From contig JBBIVO010000048.1 in NCBI GenBank assembly GCA_037439685.1, positions 1-12,169 on the forward strand: DNA of 12,169 bases, written 5' to 3'. The notes below the pieces were generated by a model. The model was given only the letters and a program-made list of their open reading frames with translations, was not told the DNA's origin and ran no database searches. Of the stretch, positions 1-5,832 are shown piece by piece (within the stretch, counting starts at the first letter, position 1; every line of letters starts with the position of its first letter). This DNA is from JAGTRB01 sp037439685. Lineage in GTDB: Archaea > Thermoproteota > Bathyarchaeia > TCS64. Position numbers and translations under genes: made by a program.

Positions 1-1
1 G

Positions 2-349
2 GTCAAGGTGAACATGATCGAGGCCTTCGCCAACGACCTGAAGATAATCGCCGAGGCCGAGCTCTTCCTCAGAACCCTCCTGCCAACCCTCCCCTTCTTC
101 GGGATCTTCATGATAGCCATGTCCACGGGGAGGGGCTCAGGCCACACCACCATCCCCACCCTGATCGGGATAGTCAGGCTCTGGGCGATAAGGGTGGCCC
201 TGGGATACTATCTGGCCTTCCCCATGGGATTGGGCACCCTCGGGACATGGCTCGCCATCTCCCTAAGCAACGTCATTGGGGGCATCATCGCAATAACCTG
301 GATAAGGCATGGAAGGTGGGCGAAGGCGGTCATAAGGAGGAGGCCCTAG
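2..349 (+). CDS. MATE-family multidrug/Na+ efflux transporter, C-terminal part
   Basis: The reading frame is open from the left edge, so only about the last 115 residues are present. They are hydrophobic, with a long segment near LPTLPFFGIFMIAMSTGRG, a second near LWAIRVALGYYLAF, and a third covering WLAISLSNVIGGIIAITW, followed by a short basic tail (RHGRWAKAVIRRR). This layout, with the amphipathic loop STGRGSGHTTIPTLIGIVRLW between helices, matches the last helices of MATE (NorM/DinF-like) transporters, which export drugs or metabolites using a Na+ or H+ gradient. Substrate cannot be read from this fragment. It converges on the alkyltransferase-like gene, with 32 bases between the two stops and no clear T-rich terminator. 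The assignment comes from sequence character recalled by eye, so a MATE-like flippase of the same superfamily remains possible. Confidence 0.72.
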   Translation, partial: VKVNMIEAFANDLKIIAEAELFLRTLLPTLPFFGIFMIAMSTGRGSGHTTIPTLIGIVRLWAIRVALGYYLAFPMGLGTLGTWLAISLSNVIGGIIAITWIRHGRWAKAVIRRRP

Positions 350-381
350 AGCCCCTCCATATTCATTGAAGCATTTAACCT

Positions 382-846
382 TCAAATCTCCACCAAATAT
401 CTTTGGAAGTCAACGACGACAAATTTTTTACCTCTCTTTATAACTTTATGTCCTTCACTCTCTAATAGATTCTTCTGTGCCTCTGCTCCACCGGGATACT
501 TTTCATTTACTATTCCCCCCTCTTTCAGGGTTCTCCAGTAGGGAGTGACCTCCTCCTCTCCTCCTCTTCTTGCCTCTTCTGCCGCCCTTGCAGCTATGCA
601 GGCGAAGATCCCAGTGACCATCGGGCAACAGATACTGGCATTATGCCTCCTTGCGAGGATCTCCCGAATTCCATTTATGGTGATAACCTTCCCCTTAGGG
701 ACCCTCCTCATCATCTCGTCGACCTCCCTTGGCGCTGGGATAACGACCGTCCCATCGCCCCATTGTCTCTTCATCTTCTCCGGGATCTCGACCACCCTGG
801 GGAATCCCTTATCATCCTCCAGCCTCTCCCTCCAGGATCTTCCCAT
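382..846 (-). CDS. Alkyltransferase-like (ATL/MGMT-fold) DNA-binding protein, Cys-less active site
   Basis: The protein has 154 residues from ATG 846, chosen because AGGAGGA lies 6 bases upstream. The N-terminal part has the conserved stretch GDGTVVIPAPREVDEMM (residues 30-46). It is followed by the winged-helix segment KGKVITINGIREILARRH (51-68) that in MGMT proteins carries the DNA-binding helix. The signature PCHR of O6-methylguanine-DNA methyltransferases appears as PYWR (102-105), followed by the usual G...YPGG..AQ..LL..EGH (residues 111-133). The alkyl-acceptor Cys is therefore Tyr, so direct alkyl transfer is not expected. Known ATL proteins with a Trp at this place bind O6-alkylguanine and hand it to nucleotide excision repair; a similar sensor role here is inference. 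CC at 73-74 lies in the helix and is not the acceptor position. It follows the ferritin-like gene on the same strand, with an assembly gap just upstream. Confidence 0.8.
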   Translation of the reverse strand: MGRSWRERLEDDKGFPRVVEIPEKMKRQWGDGTVVIPAPREVDEMMRRVPKGKVITINGIREILARRHNASICCPMVTGIFACIAARAAEEARRGGEEEVTPYWRTLKEGGIVNEKYPGGAEAQKNLLESEGHKVIKRGKKFVVVDFQRYLVEI

Positions 847-852
847 GGCTCT

Positions 853-859
853 TCCTCCT
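853..859 (-). promoter_or_regulatory. Shine-Dalgarno of the ATL gene
   Basis: On the minus strand this reads AGGAGGA and ends 6 bases before ATG 846. It fixes the start of the alkyltransferase-like gene and shows that this second cistron uses a leadered, SD-dependent start. Confidence 0.7.
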
Positions 860-868
860 AGCTCTCCC

Positions 869-1363
869 CTAGATTCTCTCCCCCCTTCTAAGCTTAGGGA
901 GGTNNNNNNNNNNCATGTACTTCTGGGCCAGGGAGAGGTACTCCTCCATGCTCGTCTCCTCCCTGTCCAGGAGGAGGGCCATCCTCTCAAGCATGGAGTG
1001 GTGTCTCCTCTCCTCCTGGAGGAGGTGTCCCAAGAGCTCTGCCACCCGGTCATCCCTCACCAGCTCCAGGATCCGCTCCAGCCTCCCGATCATCTCCTCC
1101 TCCACCCTTATGTGCCCCTTAACCGACCTGGCCAGCTTGAGGGCGGTTGAGGCATCCATCTCCATCCTCACGGGAGCCTCTCCGGCCTCCAACTCGACCA
1201 GGGCCCCGCAGAGGGCCGCGTGCTTCTGAGAGTCGTAGATTATCCCCTCTATCACCGCGGAGGCAAGCCTGTGGGGGATCGCCTCGAGGGTTGGCCTAAG
1301 CCTCTCGGCATGGGTGAGCTCAAGCCTCCTCTGCTCCTCCAGGAGCTCGACTAATCCAGCCAT
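869..1363 (-). CDS. Ferritin-like four-helix protein (C-terminus crosses an assembly gap)
   Basis: From ATG 1363 there are 150 residues before the N run, almost wholly helical and charged. Putative metal ligands recur in ferritin-like style: E15xxH18 in helix 1, D44...H48 (DSQKH) in helix 2, H84 with E88-E90 in helix 3, and E118xxH121 with H122 in helix 4. This suggests a di-iron or rubrerythrin-related fold, possibly involved in oxidative stress, but no substrate can be assigned. The start at 1363 is preferred over the upstream ATG 1441 because a TATA-like box lies 27 bases before it, which fits leaderless transcription. After the gap the same frame gives only about ten residues before a stop at 869; the gap length is probably nominal, so this tail is unreliable. 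The ATL gene follows on the same strand and is probably co-transcribed. Confidence 0.62.
   Translation of the reverse strand: MAGLVELLEEQRRLELTHAERLRPTLEAIPHRLASAVIEGIIYDSQKHAALCGALVELEAGEAPVRMEMDASTALKLARSVKGHIRVEEEMIGRLERILELVRDDRVAELLGHLLQEERRHHSMLERMALLLDREETSMEEYLSLAQKYMXXXXLPKLRRGERI
904..913. other. Assembly gap (10 N)
   Basis: Ten consecutive N fall inside the C-terminal coding part of the ferritin-like gene. A round number of N usually marks a scaffold join of unknown true length, so the reading frame on either side cannot be assumed continuous. Confidence 0.99.
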
Positions 1364-1385
1364 ATGGAACCAGTTGGGCCCCCAA

Positions 1386-1395
1386 CTATTAAAGC
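1386..1395 (-). promoter_or_regulatory. TATA box of the ferritin-like gene
   Basis: The minus strand reads GCTTTAATAG, centred 27 bases before ATG 1363. That spacing puts the transcription start at or next to the ATG, as in leaderless archaeal mRNAs, and supports the chosen start. Confidence 0.5.
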
Positions 1396-1492
1396 GATGC
1401 CACTTGGGCTGAGGCCTCAGGCAGCCAAGCGGGGTCGGCATAAAGGTCGAGGGGATCCTAGCGAAGGAGTCGGGCCACCCGGCGATGCCCGA

Positions 1493-1756
1493 TTAATGGA
1501 TGAACTTCCTGACCGTCTTCAGGGCCTCTAGGAAGGCTCCGCCCCTTTCGGTCAACCTGTAAACCCTTCTATCTCCCATGTTCTCCTCCTTTAACAGGCC
1601 CTTTGAAACCAGAAAATCTACTATCTTCTTTGTTCTGTCAACGGGCAGCTGGGCGCTGTATGATATTCTTGTTATTGGTGTAGAGCCCTTTCTCCTAACA
1701 GCATCCAATATGTCAAGATATATCTCATATCTGCTCCTTTTCTTCAAGGGGATCAC
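1493..1756 (-). CDS. Winged helix-turn-helix regulator, archaeal HTH_45 type
   Basis: The protein has 87 residues starting at GTG 1756; the codon immediately before it is TAA, so no longer start exists. The opening KKRSRYEIYLDILDAVRR, then ITRISYSAQLPVDRTKKIVDFLVSKGLL, then VYRLTERGGAFLEAL is the standard order of the PF14947/COG3432 family: helix 1, recognition HTH, wing, and C-terminal helix. These are small archaeal DNA-binding proteins of mostly unknown targets. No ligand or metal site is visible. It starts 16 bases after the stop of the bactofilin-like gene on the same strand and has no convincing promoter of its own, so it is probably the second cistron of that transcript. Autoregulation of the pair, or a response to cell-surface or cytoskeletal state, is a natural guess but is not shown by the sequence. 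Confidence 0.85.
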   Translation of the reverse strand: MIPLKKRSRYEIYLDILDAVRRKGSTPITRISYSAQLPVDRTKKIVDFLVSKGLLKEENMGDRRVYRLTERGGAFLEALKTVRKFIH

Positions 1757-1772
1757 TTAAAATTCAGGGTAT

Positions 1773-3104
1773 TCAGATTGGGGCTGGGGGCAATGAGCTT
1801 ACCTTTTTAGGCTCTGAGGCAAAGTGCACCTCTTCCTCGCTTTTCAACTCCTCAACGTATTGTGTCTCTCCCATTATCCTGCAATGGCTCTCCAAAAATA
1901 TCTTTCTGGCATATATGTTCCTTGCCCTGGATCTCTCCTCCATCGTTAAGGTCTCTGCATAGATATCCTCCGCCTCGGCGCCCTCCCCTACTTCGACCTC
2001 CCTCGCCGAGACGATCCCCCTTATCCTGCCCCTCCTGCCTATCCTGACCCTTACGGCCCTCGTTCCCTCCAGGGTTATGATGCTTCTCCCGACATCCACG
2101 GAGTCGGCCGCTATCGCCCTTCGGGCCTTTAGGCTGCCGCCGACCTCTATGGAGCCTGCCTCGACTACCTCGTCCACCTCCGCCAGCCCTCCCACCTCTA
2201 GGTCCCCAGAGAGTTTGAGGCATCCCTCGACCCTCAGCTTGCCCCCGACGTTTATCTCAACCCCCTCCGCGTCGCCGGATATGGTGACGGATCCGCCCAC
2301 ATCCATCTCTCCGAATTTTATGGGGCCATCCGCGTGCAGTCTTCCCCCAACGTTGATCTCTTCTCCCCTGCACTCCCCAGAAAGCCTTACGCTCCCCCCG
2401 ACGTCGATGGATCCGAAGCTCATGGGTTTGTTGGAGTTGAAGACCCCGCCGACCTTCACCTCCCCCAGCTCTCCGCCTGATATCTCCGCCGTCCCGCCGA
2501 CGTTGAAATCCTTTGAGGTGACCTCCCCCTCCGCCTTGAGCCTCCCTCCAACCCTCACCTTATCAACCCTGACGGGGCCCTTCCCATAGAAGTATCCGCC
2601 GACGTTCAGGAGCTGGGCCACCGTGGATCCCCCAGCCCTGACCGAGCCTCCCACATCGATGCTCCTGGACTCTATGTCTCCGAGGGCCTCGAAGGATCCG
2701 CCGGCCTCCACCTCCTCAGCCCTGACATTCCCCCCCACCCTCAGCCTCTTACCCGACTCCACCTTGGCGGATTCCAGTTCTCCACCGATATCGAGCTCGA
2801 GCTCGACCTGGATATCCCTGGCCTTGAGGCTGCCCTCCACGGAGAGTGATCCCTCCTCGACCCTAACCGACCTCTCGACGGTTAGGTCGCCCCTGACGGT
2901 TATATCGCCGCCCCTCCCCCTAAGGGATAGGGCTGAGACCCCACAGTCGAACACGCAGTCCCCCTCGCACTGGACGATTCCGGAGGCCTCCACCCCCTGA
3001 GGCCCCTTGGCTCCAACGGTTGCGCCCCTGGCCAAGTAAAGGTTTCCCTCAACCCTATCCAGGATGGCGGAGGAGCCCGAGGGGATCCTGACATCGCTCA
3101 TCAT
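1773..3104 (-). CDS. Long bactofilin-like polymer-forming beta-helix protein
   Basis: The protein has 443 residues from ATG 3104; the adjacent ATG 3101 is equally possible. From about residue 60 it is a chain of short beta-strand repeats with the core x-V-G-G-[ST/R/K]-[VL]. VGG occurs at residues 123, 151, 168, 185, 202, 218, 235, 252, 269, 286, 304 and 321, with AGG at 134, so the period is 17 residues almost without exception. This is the pattern of a right-handed beta-helix as in bactofilins (COG1664), which polymerise without nucleotide into cytoskeletal filaments. Typical bacterial bactofilins have a core of roughly 100 residues, so this is several times longer. The first 60 residues hold C46xxxC50xxxC54, and the last about 35 are charged with a Pro-rich end. 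There is no signal peptide or membrane helix, so it is presumably cytoplasmic. A DUF342/FapA-like relationship is the main alternative. Confidence 0.8.
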   Translation of the reverse strand: MMSDVRIPSGSSAILDRVEGNLYLARGATVGAKGPQGVEASGIVQCEGDCVFDCGVSALSLRGRGGDITVRGDLTVERSVRVEEGSLSVEGSLKARDIQVELELDIGGELESAKVESGKRLRVGGNVRAEEVEAGGSFEALGDIESRSIDVGGSVRAGGSTVAQLLNVGGYFYGKGPVRVDKVRVGGRLKAEGEVTSKDFNVGGTAEISGGELGEVKVGGVFNSNKPMSFGSIDVGGSVRLSGECRGEEINVGGRLHADGPIKFGEMDVGGSVTISGDAEGVEINVGGKLRVEGCLKLSGDLEVGGLAEVDEVVEAGSIEVGGSLKARRAIAADSVDVGRSIITLEGTRAVRVRIGRRGRIRGIVSAREVEVGEGAEAEDIYAETLTMEERSRARNIYARKIFLESHCRIMGETQYVEELKSEEEVHFASEPKKVSSLPPAPI

Positions 3105-3132
3105 CCCACCGCCAAGTAAGCAGAATGGGATT

Positions 3133-3142
3133 CAATATAAAC
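3133..3142 (-). promoter_or_regulatory. TATA box of the bactofilin-HTH operon
   Basis: The minus strand reads GTTTATATTG, the best TATA match in the window. Its centre is about 33 bases before ATG 3104, predicting a leader of roughly 8 bases. Confidence 0.6.
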
Positions 3143-3276
3143 CCATGGCACATAATATGAGCTCAAAATTAGAACACAAAATGTTACCGAAAATCTAAGA
3201 TCCCTGAAAAACATTTCAACCGAATATTTTGAAGTTTGGAGGCGAGAGATCGACGTCGAGCCGCCCGCCGATGGGC

Positions 3277-3290
3277 CGAAACGCTTTTCA
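3277..3290 (+). promoter_or_regulatory. Possible BRE/TATA element for the DUF1648 gene
   Basis: CGAAACGCTTTTCA resembles a purine-rich BRE followed by a weak TATA box. It predicts transcription starting near 3313 and a leader of about 40 bases to ATG 3355, leaving room for the SD at 3347-3351. The match is weak. Confidence 0.3.
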
Positions 3291-3354
3291 TCAAGCCCTC
3301 CCCACCCCCATCTGGGCACGGTCCGAGAGGAGGCCTCCACCCGCGGGGAGGATC

Positions 3355-4008
3355 ATGAGGTTGAGGAGGGGCGAGGTAATCCTCCTGGGGGCAACCATTA
3401 TCCCCTTCATCATCGGCCTCTATCTTTATCCTCAAATGCCGGAGGAGATGGCTTCCCACTGGAGCCTTAGGGGAGAGGTGGACGGTTATATGCCGAGATT
3501 CTGGGGGGTATTTCTAACTCCTCTCCTCCTCTCCGGACTTGGCCTAATCTTCATCGCGGTTCCAAGGGTCGACCCCTTGAGGGTAAACATCGAAAAATTC
3601 AGAAAATACTATGATGGATTCATAGCGCTATTTTTCATATTCATGCTCTCAATTTACTATCAGATGATGCTATGGAATATCGGGATAAGGATAAGCCCGA
3701 ACTTGACCATCCCCATAGGGCTAGGCCTCCTGTTCTTCTATACAGGCATTCTCTGCGAGAATGCGAAGCAGAACTGGTTCATTGGAATTAGAACCCCTTG
3801 GACCTTGAGTAGTGAGGGGGTATGGGAGAGAACCCATAAGATCGGTGGAAAGCTGTTTAAGATCGCTGGGGTAATCGCTCTCCTCGGGGCATTTTTCCAG
3901 AGTCAAATGATATTTTTCATCCTCGCACCCGTGATTTTAATCACAATTTACAGCACTGTTTACTCATACTTAGAGTATCAAAAAGAGATCAAAAGGGAAA
4001 TGAAATGA
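3355..4008 (+). CDS. DUF1648/SdpI-type integral membrane protein
   Basis: The protein has 217 residues from ATG 3355, with GGAGG at 3347-3351. A longer open frame reaches back to 3229, but that extension is Pro/Arg-rich and unlike the family. Helix 1 (GEVILLGATIIPFIIGLYLY) is followed by PEEMASHWSLRGEVDGYMPRF, the DUF1648 signature (P..ipiHwn..G.vdgy.pk). Further helices are at WGVFLTPLLLSGLGLIFIAV, FIALFFIFMLSIYYQMMLW, IPIGLGLLFFYTGILC, and two near the C-terminus. NWFIGIRTPWTLSSEGVWERTHKIGGKLF is the SdpI motif, as in the Bacillus SdpI immunity and signalling protein. Family members occur in bacteria and archaea, mostly with unknown function; there is no toxin gene alongside, so an immunity role is not supported here. 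It ends in a charged tail (EYQKEIKREMK) and converges on the next gene. Confidence 0.85.
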   Translation: MRLRRGEVILLGATIIPFIIGLYLYPQMPEEMASHWSLRGEVDGYMPRFWGVFLTPLLLSGLGLIFIAVPRVDPLRVNIEKFRKYYDGFIALFFIFMLSIYYQMMLWNIGIRISPNLTIPIGLGLLFFYTGILCENAKQNWFIGIRTPWTLSSEGVWERTHKIGGKLFKIAGVIALLGAFFQSQMIFFILAPVILITIYSTVYSYLEYQKEIKREMK

Positions 4009-4145
4009 ATAAGATGAGGTCTTTGGCGGATTCTCGCCCTCTCGAATCCTTCGAGGCTAGGCCGCGAACGCGCTGTAACGACCATTTTAAAGAAATATAT
4101 ACTGATAGGTTTCCCTACCCCTAGAGCTATTCGCTCATGTTCTAC

Positions 4146-4613
4146 CTACCTTCTTAGTAGTTTGATCAGGTTGCTTACCGTAATTGAAAGGCCGACGGAT
4201 ATGATGAATCCCGCTATGAGGCCTAGCCAGGTCAGGATTCCCTCCACCATCAGGCGGAGGAAGAAGCCCATCGCCAGCCAGAAGGCGATCCTCGAAGCGG
4301 TTCCAGCCTTCGCATCTAAGGGCTCCCCCTGGAGGACCCTAAGGACTAGTATGAGGGCTTGGAAGGCTCCATAGGCCAGACAGAAACGCATAGCTGTGAG
4401 GTAGAGGGAGGGATGGCCATGCATGGGTGCTGGGAGGTATATTCCTCCCTCCCCCCTCACAAGCCTGAAGTCCTTGAGGAATCCGATGAGATCTCCAGGT
4501 AGGCCCGGGTTGAGTATCCAGAGGAAGCCCATAAGGACGAGGAGATAGCCGAAGGAGAGGAGGTCCAGCTCTCTCCTCCTTCTCCCAAAATTCCTCTCCA
4601 CCCTATCCCTCAT
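4146..4613 (-). CDS. Small integral membrane protein of unknown function
   Basis: The protein has 155 residues from ATG 4613. The N-terminus is strongly basic (RDRVERNFGRRRRE), which by the positive-inside rule places it in the cytoplasm. Likely membrane helices cover about residues 18-35, 72-94 and 107-147, the last long enough for two. The loop between the first two has Gly, Pro and His (PAPMHGHP, 61-68) and would be extracellular. The protein ends with a basic KLLRR. I do not recognise the family; uncharacterised archaeal membrane proteins of this size are common. GAGGGG on the minus strand 6 bases before the ATG serves as the SD. It is a single gene with its own promoter-like box, convergent with the DUF1648 gene, and shares no obvious operon. 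Codon use agrees with the neighbours, with no sign of transfer. Confidence 0.65.
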   Translation of the reverse strand: MRDRVERNFGRRRRELDLLSFGYLLVLMGFLWILNPGLPGDLIGFLKDFRLVRGEGGIYLPAPMHGHPSLYLTAMRFCLAYGAFQALILVLRVLQGEPLDAKAGTASRIAFWLAMGFFLRLMVEGILTWLGLIAGFIISVGLSITVSNLIKLLRR

Positions 4614-4643
4614 GGTAGGCCCCTCAAAAAATCGAAGCCCTCC

Positions 4644-4652
4644 CTTTAAAAC
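4644..4652 (-). promoter_or_regulatory. TATA-like box upstream of the small membrane protein
   Basis: GTTTTAAAG on the minus strand is centred 35 bases before ATG 4613, giving a predicted leader of about 9 bases. The core TTTAAA is palindromic, so the same site could also work rightwards into the gene-free stretch. Confidence 0.4.
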
Positions 4653-4971
4653 CTCTATCTGAGGTGTAGATTCGACCTTTACCCTAGATCATCCGGCACT
4701 CCTCTGGGAAGAGCCCATGAGGTTAAGGGCCTAGGGATGTCCCACATGGGGAGGGACCCCCACAGCTCCTTGGGATGTTCCAAATGGCGGGCGTACCTCG
4801 AGGGAGAGCCCTTGAGAGGTGGGCTGCGGCTCTGTGAGGGGATTGGAGAGCCTCGAGCACCATTCGGCCCATTTGAACCGAGGAGGTCTCAGCCCAATCG
4901 GCCGCATGCAACGCCTACGCAGCCCTGGACCCCTCGAAGCCGCTTGGGAGGGTGAATCGATTTTGGGGCAG
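4653..4971. other. Gene-free stretch, no recognisable content
   Basis: The stretch is GC-rich. Open frames on both strands here (4723-4911 minus, 4737-4955 plus) are short, mutually overlapping, rich in Pro, Arg and Ser, and have no recognisable motif or credible ribosome binding site. A small inverted repeat GTCCC...GGGAC is present at about 4738-4756. I see no tRNA, repeat array or convincing promoter apart from the palindromic box at 4644-4652. Confidence 0.5.
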
Positions 4972-5268
4972 CTATCTGCGGCGTGAGCCGCGGATGGCGC
5001 GGATGATGATCAGCACCCCGATGGCCATGAGCGCGATCGGAAACCAGGGGATATCTATCTGATAGACCTCCTTGAGGAGGAGGCTTAGGCCCGCGAGGAC
5101 GATTATCAGGCCTATCGTCAAACCGATGATGGAGCCTCCCCTAGATATCCCGGACCACCTCCCTTGATCCTCTCGAAGCTCTCAAAGCCCTCCCCAGCCT
5201 CCTCTCATACGGCTCACACCTTCGAGGAATGGTGGAAGGCGCCCCAGAGAGAGGAGCAGCCTCGTCAT
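4972..5268 (-). pseudogene. Broken LiaF-like small membrane protein gene
   Basis: The minus-strand frame ending at TAG 4972 encodes a clear two-helix hairpin. It runs GGSIIGLTIGLIIVLAGLSLLL, then KEVYQIDIPWFPIALMAIGVLIII, then a basic tail RAIRGSRRR. Two Gly-rich helices joined by a D-I-P-W-x-P turn are typical of LiaI/LiaF-like membrane regions, often found after a zinc ribbon in archaeal proteins. In the same frame a TGA at 5182-5184 interrupts the sequence, and no ATG or GTG lies between that stop and the first helix. Upstream of the TGA the frame is open to ATG 5268 (MTRLLLSLGRL...). TGA is an ordinary stop in neighbouring genes, so read-through is not expected. Either the gene is decayed, a base error created the stop, or a shorter protein starts at a TTG within the first helix. 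Confidence 0.5.
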
Positions 5269-5487
5269 CCTCGTTTTTAGGCCACACCTAACGCTATATG
5301 CCATTCTCCTATCTCAACACTAAAGCCTATCTAAAACATCTTTAAGTTTTTTCCTATATGAAATATGAGGAGATGACTGGAGATCATAAAATAAATTTGA
5401 AGCTGGATTCTATCTCATCTCGACGGATCATCAGACCACCTCAAGGAGACCCACGCCATTTATGGGTGGGAGGATTGAGGTCTAAAG
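5269..5487. other. AT-richer intergenic stretch
   Basis: This stretch holds several AT-rich patches (5295-5303, 5340-5348, 5385-5400) that could be promoter elements for the broken gene on minus. There is no open frame of interest. A short inverted repeat CCATttATGG lies near 5457-5466, just before the promoter of the candidate RNA. Confidence 0.35.
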
Positions 5488-5497
5488 CTTAAATAAT
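5488..5497 (+). promoter_or_regulatory. TATA box in front of the candidate structured RNA
   Basis: CTTAAATAAT within GCTTAAATAATTG is a good archaeal TATA box. It predicts a transcription start near 5517, immediately before the first perfect hairpin, and no protein start of quality follows. Confidence 0.45.
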
Positions 5498-5516
5498 TGT
5501 TGAGGCTGAGCCTTGA

Positions 5517-5731
5517 AGGCACTCCCATGCTGGGAGGAACGGCTTGGATGAGGTCTGGATGTCCAAAGGCTGGAATAAGGCTCCAGACTGAGAACGGGGA
5601 GGAGGCTCCAGCGTCTCCGGGGTGGAGCTGGCTCGCCCTGGACGGGCTGCCCTCAACCAGCCCAATGCGGGGATGAGGTTCGAGTCGAACCATATGATTC
5701 ACCTGAAAGCCCACACTCTTTAGAGGTGGGT
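5517..5731 (+). ncRNA. Candidate structured RNA, possibly the 3' relic (omega-RNA end) of an IS605/TnpB element
   Basis: About 215 GC-rich bases contain consecutive pairing elements. They are CTCCCA 5522-5527 with TGGGAG 5531-5536; GTCTGGA 5553-5559 with TCCAGAC 5582-5588; GCTCCA 5605-5610 with TGGAGC 5623-5628; GCCC 5635-5638 with GGGC 5644-5647; CCTCA 5651-5655 with TGAGG 5674-5678, nesting CCC and GGG; GGTTCGA 5677-5683 with TCGAACC 5685-5691 (these two share bases and are mutually exclusive); and CCCAC 5710-5714 with GTGGG 5726-5730. A TATA box lies at the right distance upstream. I could not match it to 5S, SRP or RNase P RNA by their conserved cores. The plus frame ending at TGA 5674 reads ...TENGEEAPASP...LDGLPSTSPMRG, which resembles the low-complexity C-terminal tails of archaeal TnpB, whose gene ends overlap the guide RNA. 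That comparison is from memory and uncertain. Confidence 0.4.
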
Positions 5732-5793
5732 AGTTGACCACAAGAGCACCGACTCCTACAACCCTAGGCTTCCCGCCTCGTACATGCGCACCC

Positions 5794-5805
5794 CTTTTAT
5801 TTAAG
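5794..5805 (+). promoter_or_regulatory. TATA box for the leader ORF and protease-fold gene
   Basis: CTTTTATTTAAG is a strong TATA-like element, predicting a start near 5826. The first ATG of the transcript is then 5833, with a leader of about 7 bases. Confidence 0.5.
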
Positions 5806-5832
5806 CCGGCCTCTCAAATCCTTGGGTGTGGA

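Noticed and set aside
545..1229. Plus-strand open frames across the ATL and ferritin-like genes.
   Set aside because: They are shadows of two recognisable minus-strand genes, and one crosses the N gap.
1900..2900. A 51-base periodicity that might suggest a CRISPR or tandem DNA repeat.
   Set aside because: The periodicity is at protein level (17 residues) inside one open frame; the DNA units differ too much to be a CRISPR or satellite.
2077..3000. Long Pro/Ser/Thr-rich open frames on the plus strand (2077-2589, 2623-3000).
   Set aside because: They are the complement of the repeated VGG-type codons of the beta-helix gene; their low complexity follows from the repeat and no start signal supports them.
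3229..3354. N-terminal extension of the DUF1648 protein to 3229.
   Set aside because: The added residues are Arg/Pro-rich and unlike the family, while ATG 3355 has GGAGG just upstream and begins directly before the first membrane helix.
3355..4008. SdpI-like protein as the immunity partner of a toxin.
   Set aside because: No SdpC-like or other small secreted toxin gene is adjacent, and DUF1648/SdpI proteins are widespread without toxins.
4723..4955. Overlapping open frames of 62 and 72 codons on opposite strands.
   Set aside because: Composition is Pro/Arg/Ser-rich and low in hydrophobic residues, with no recognisable domain, SD or promoter at a useful distance.
5182..5184. Recoding of TGA as Trp or selenocysteine in the LiaF-like frame.
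   Set aside because: TGA serves as the normal stop for several genes in this window, and no SECIS-like element or Sec context is visible.
5670..5695. A TTCGAGTC motif resembling a tRNA T-loop.
   Set aside because: The flanking bases cannot form a T-stem of the right geometry, and no acceptor, D or anticodon arm is found; it is a palindrome GGTTCGA-g-TCGAACC.
5460..5741. A 93-codon frame on the minus strand.
   Set aside because: It has no motif or ribosome binding site and lies opposite the hairpin-rich RNA candidate, whose promoter is on plus.
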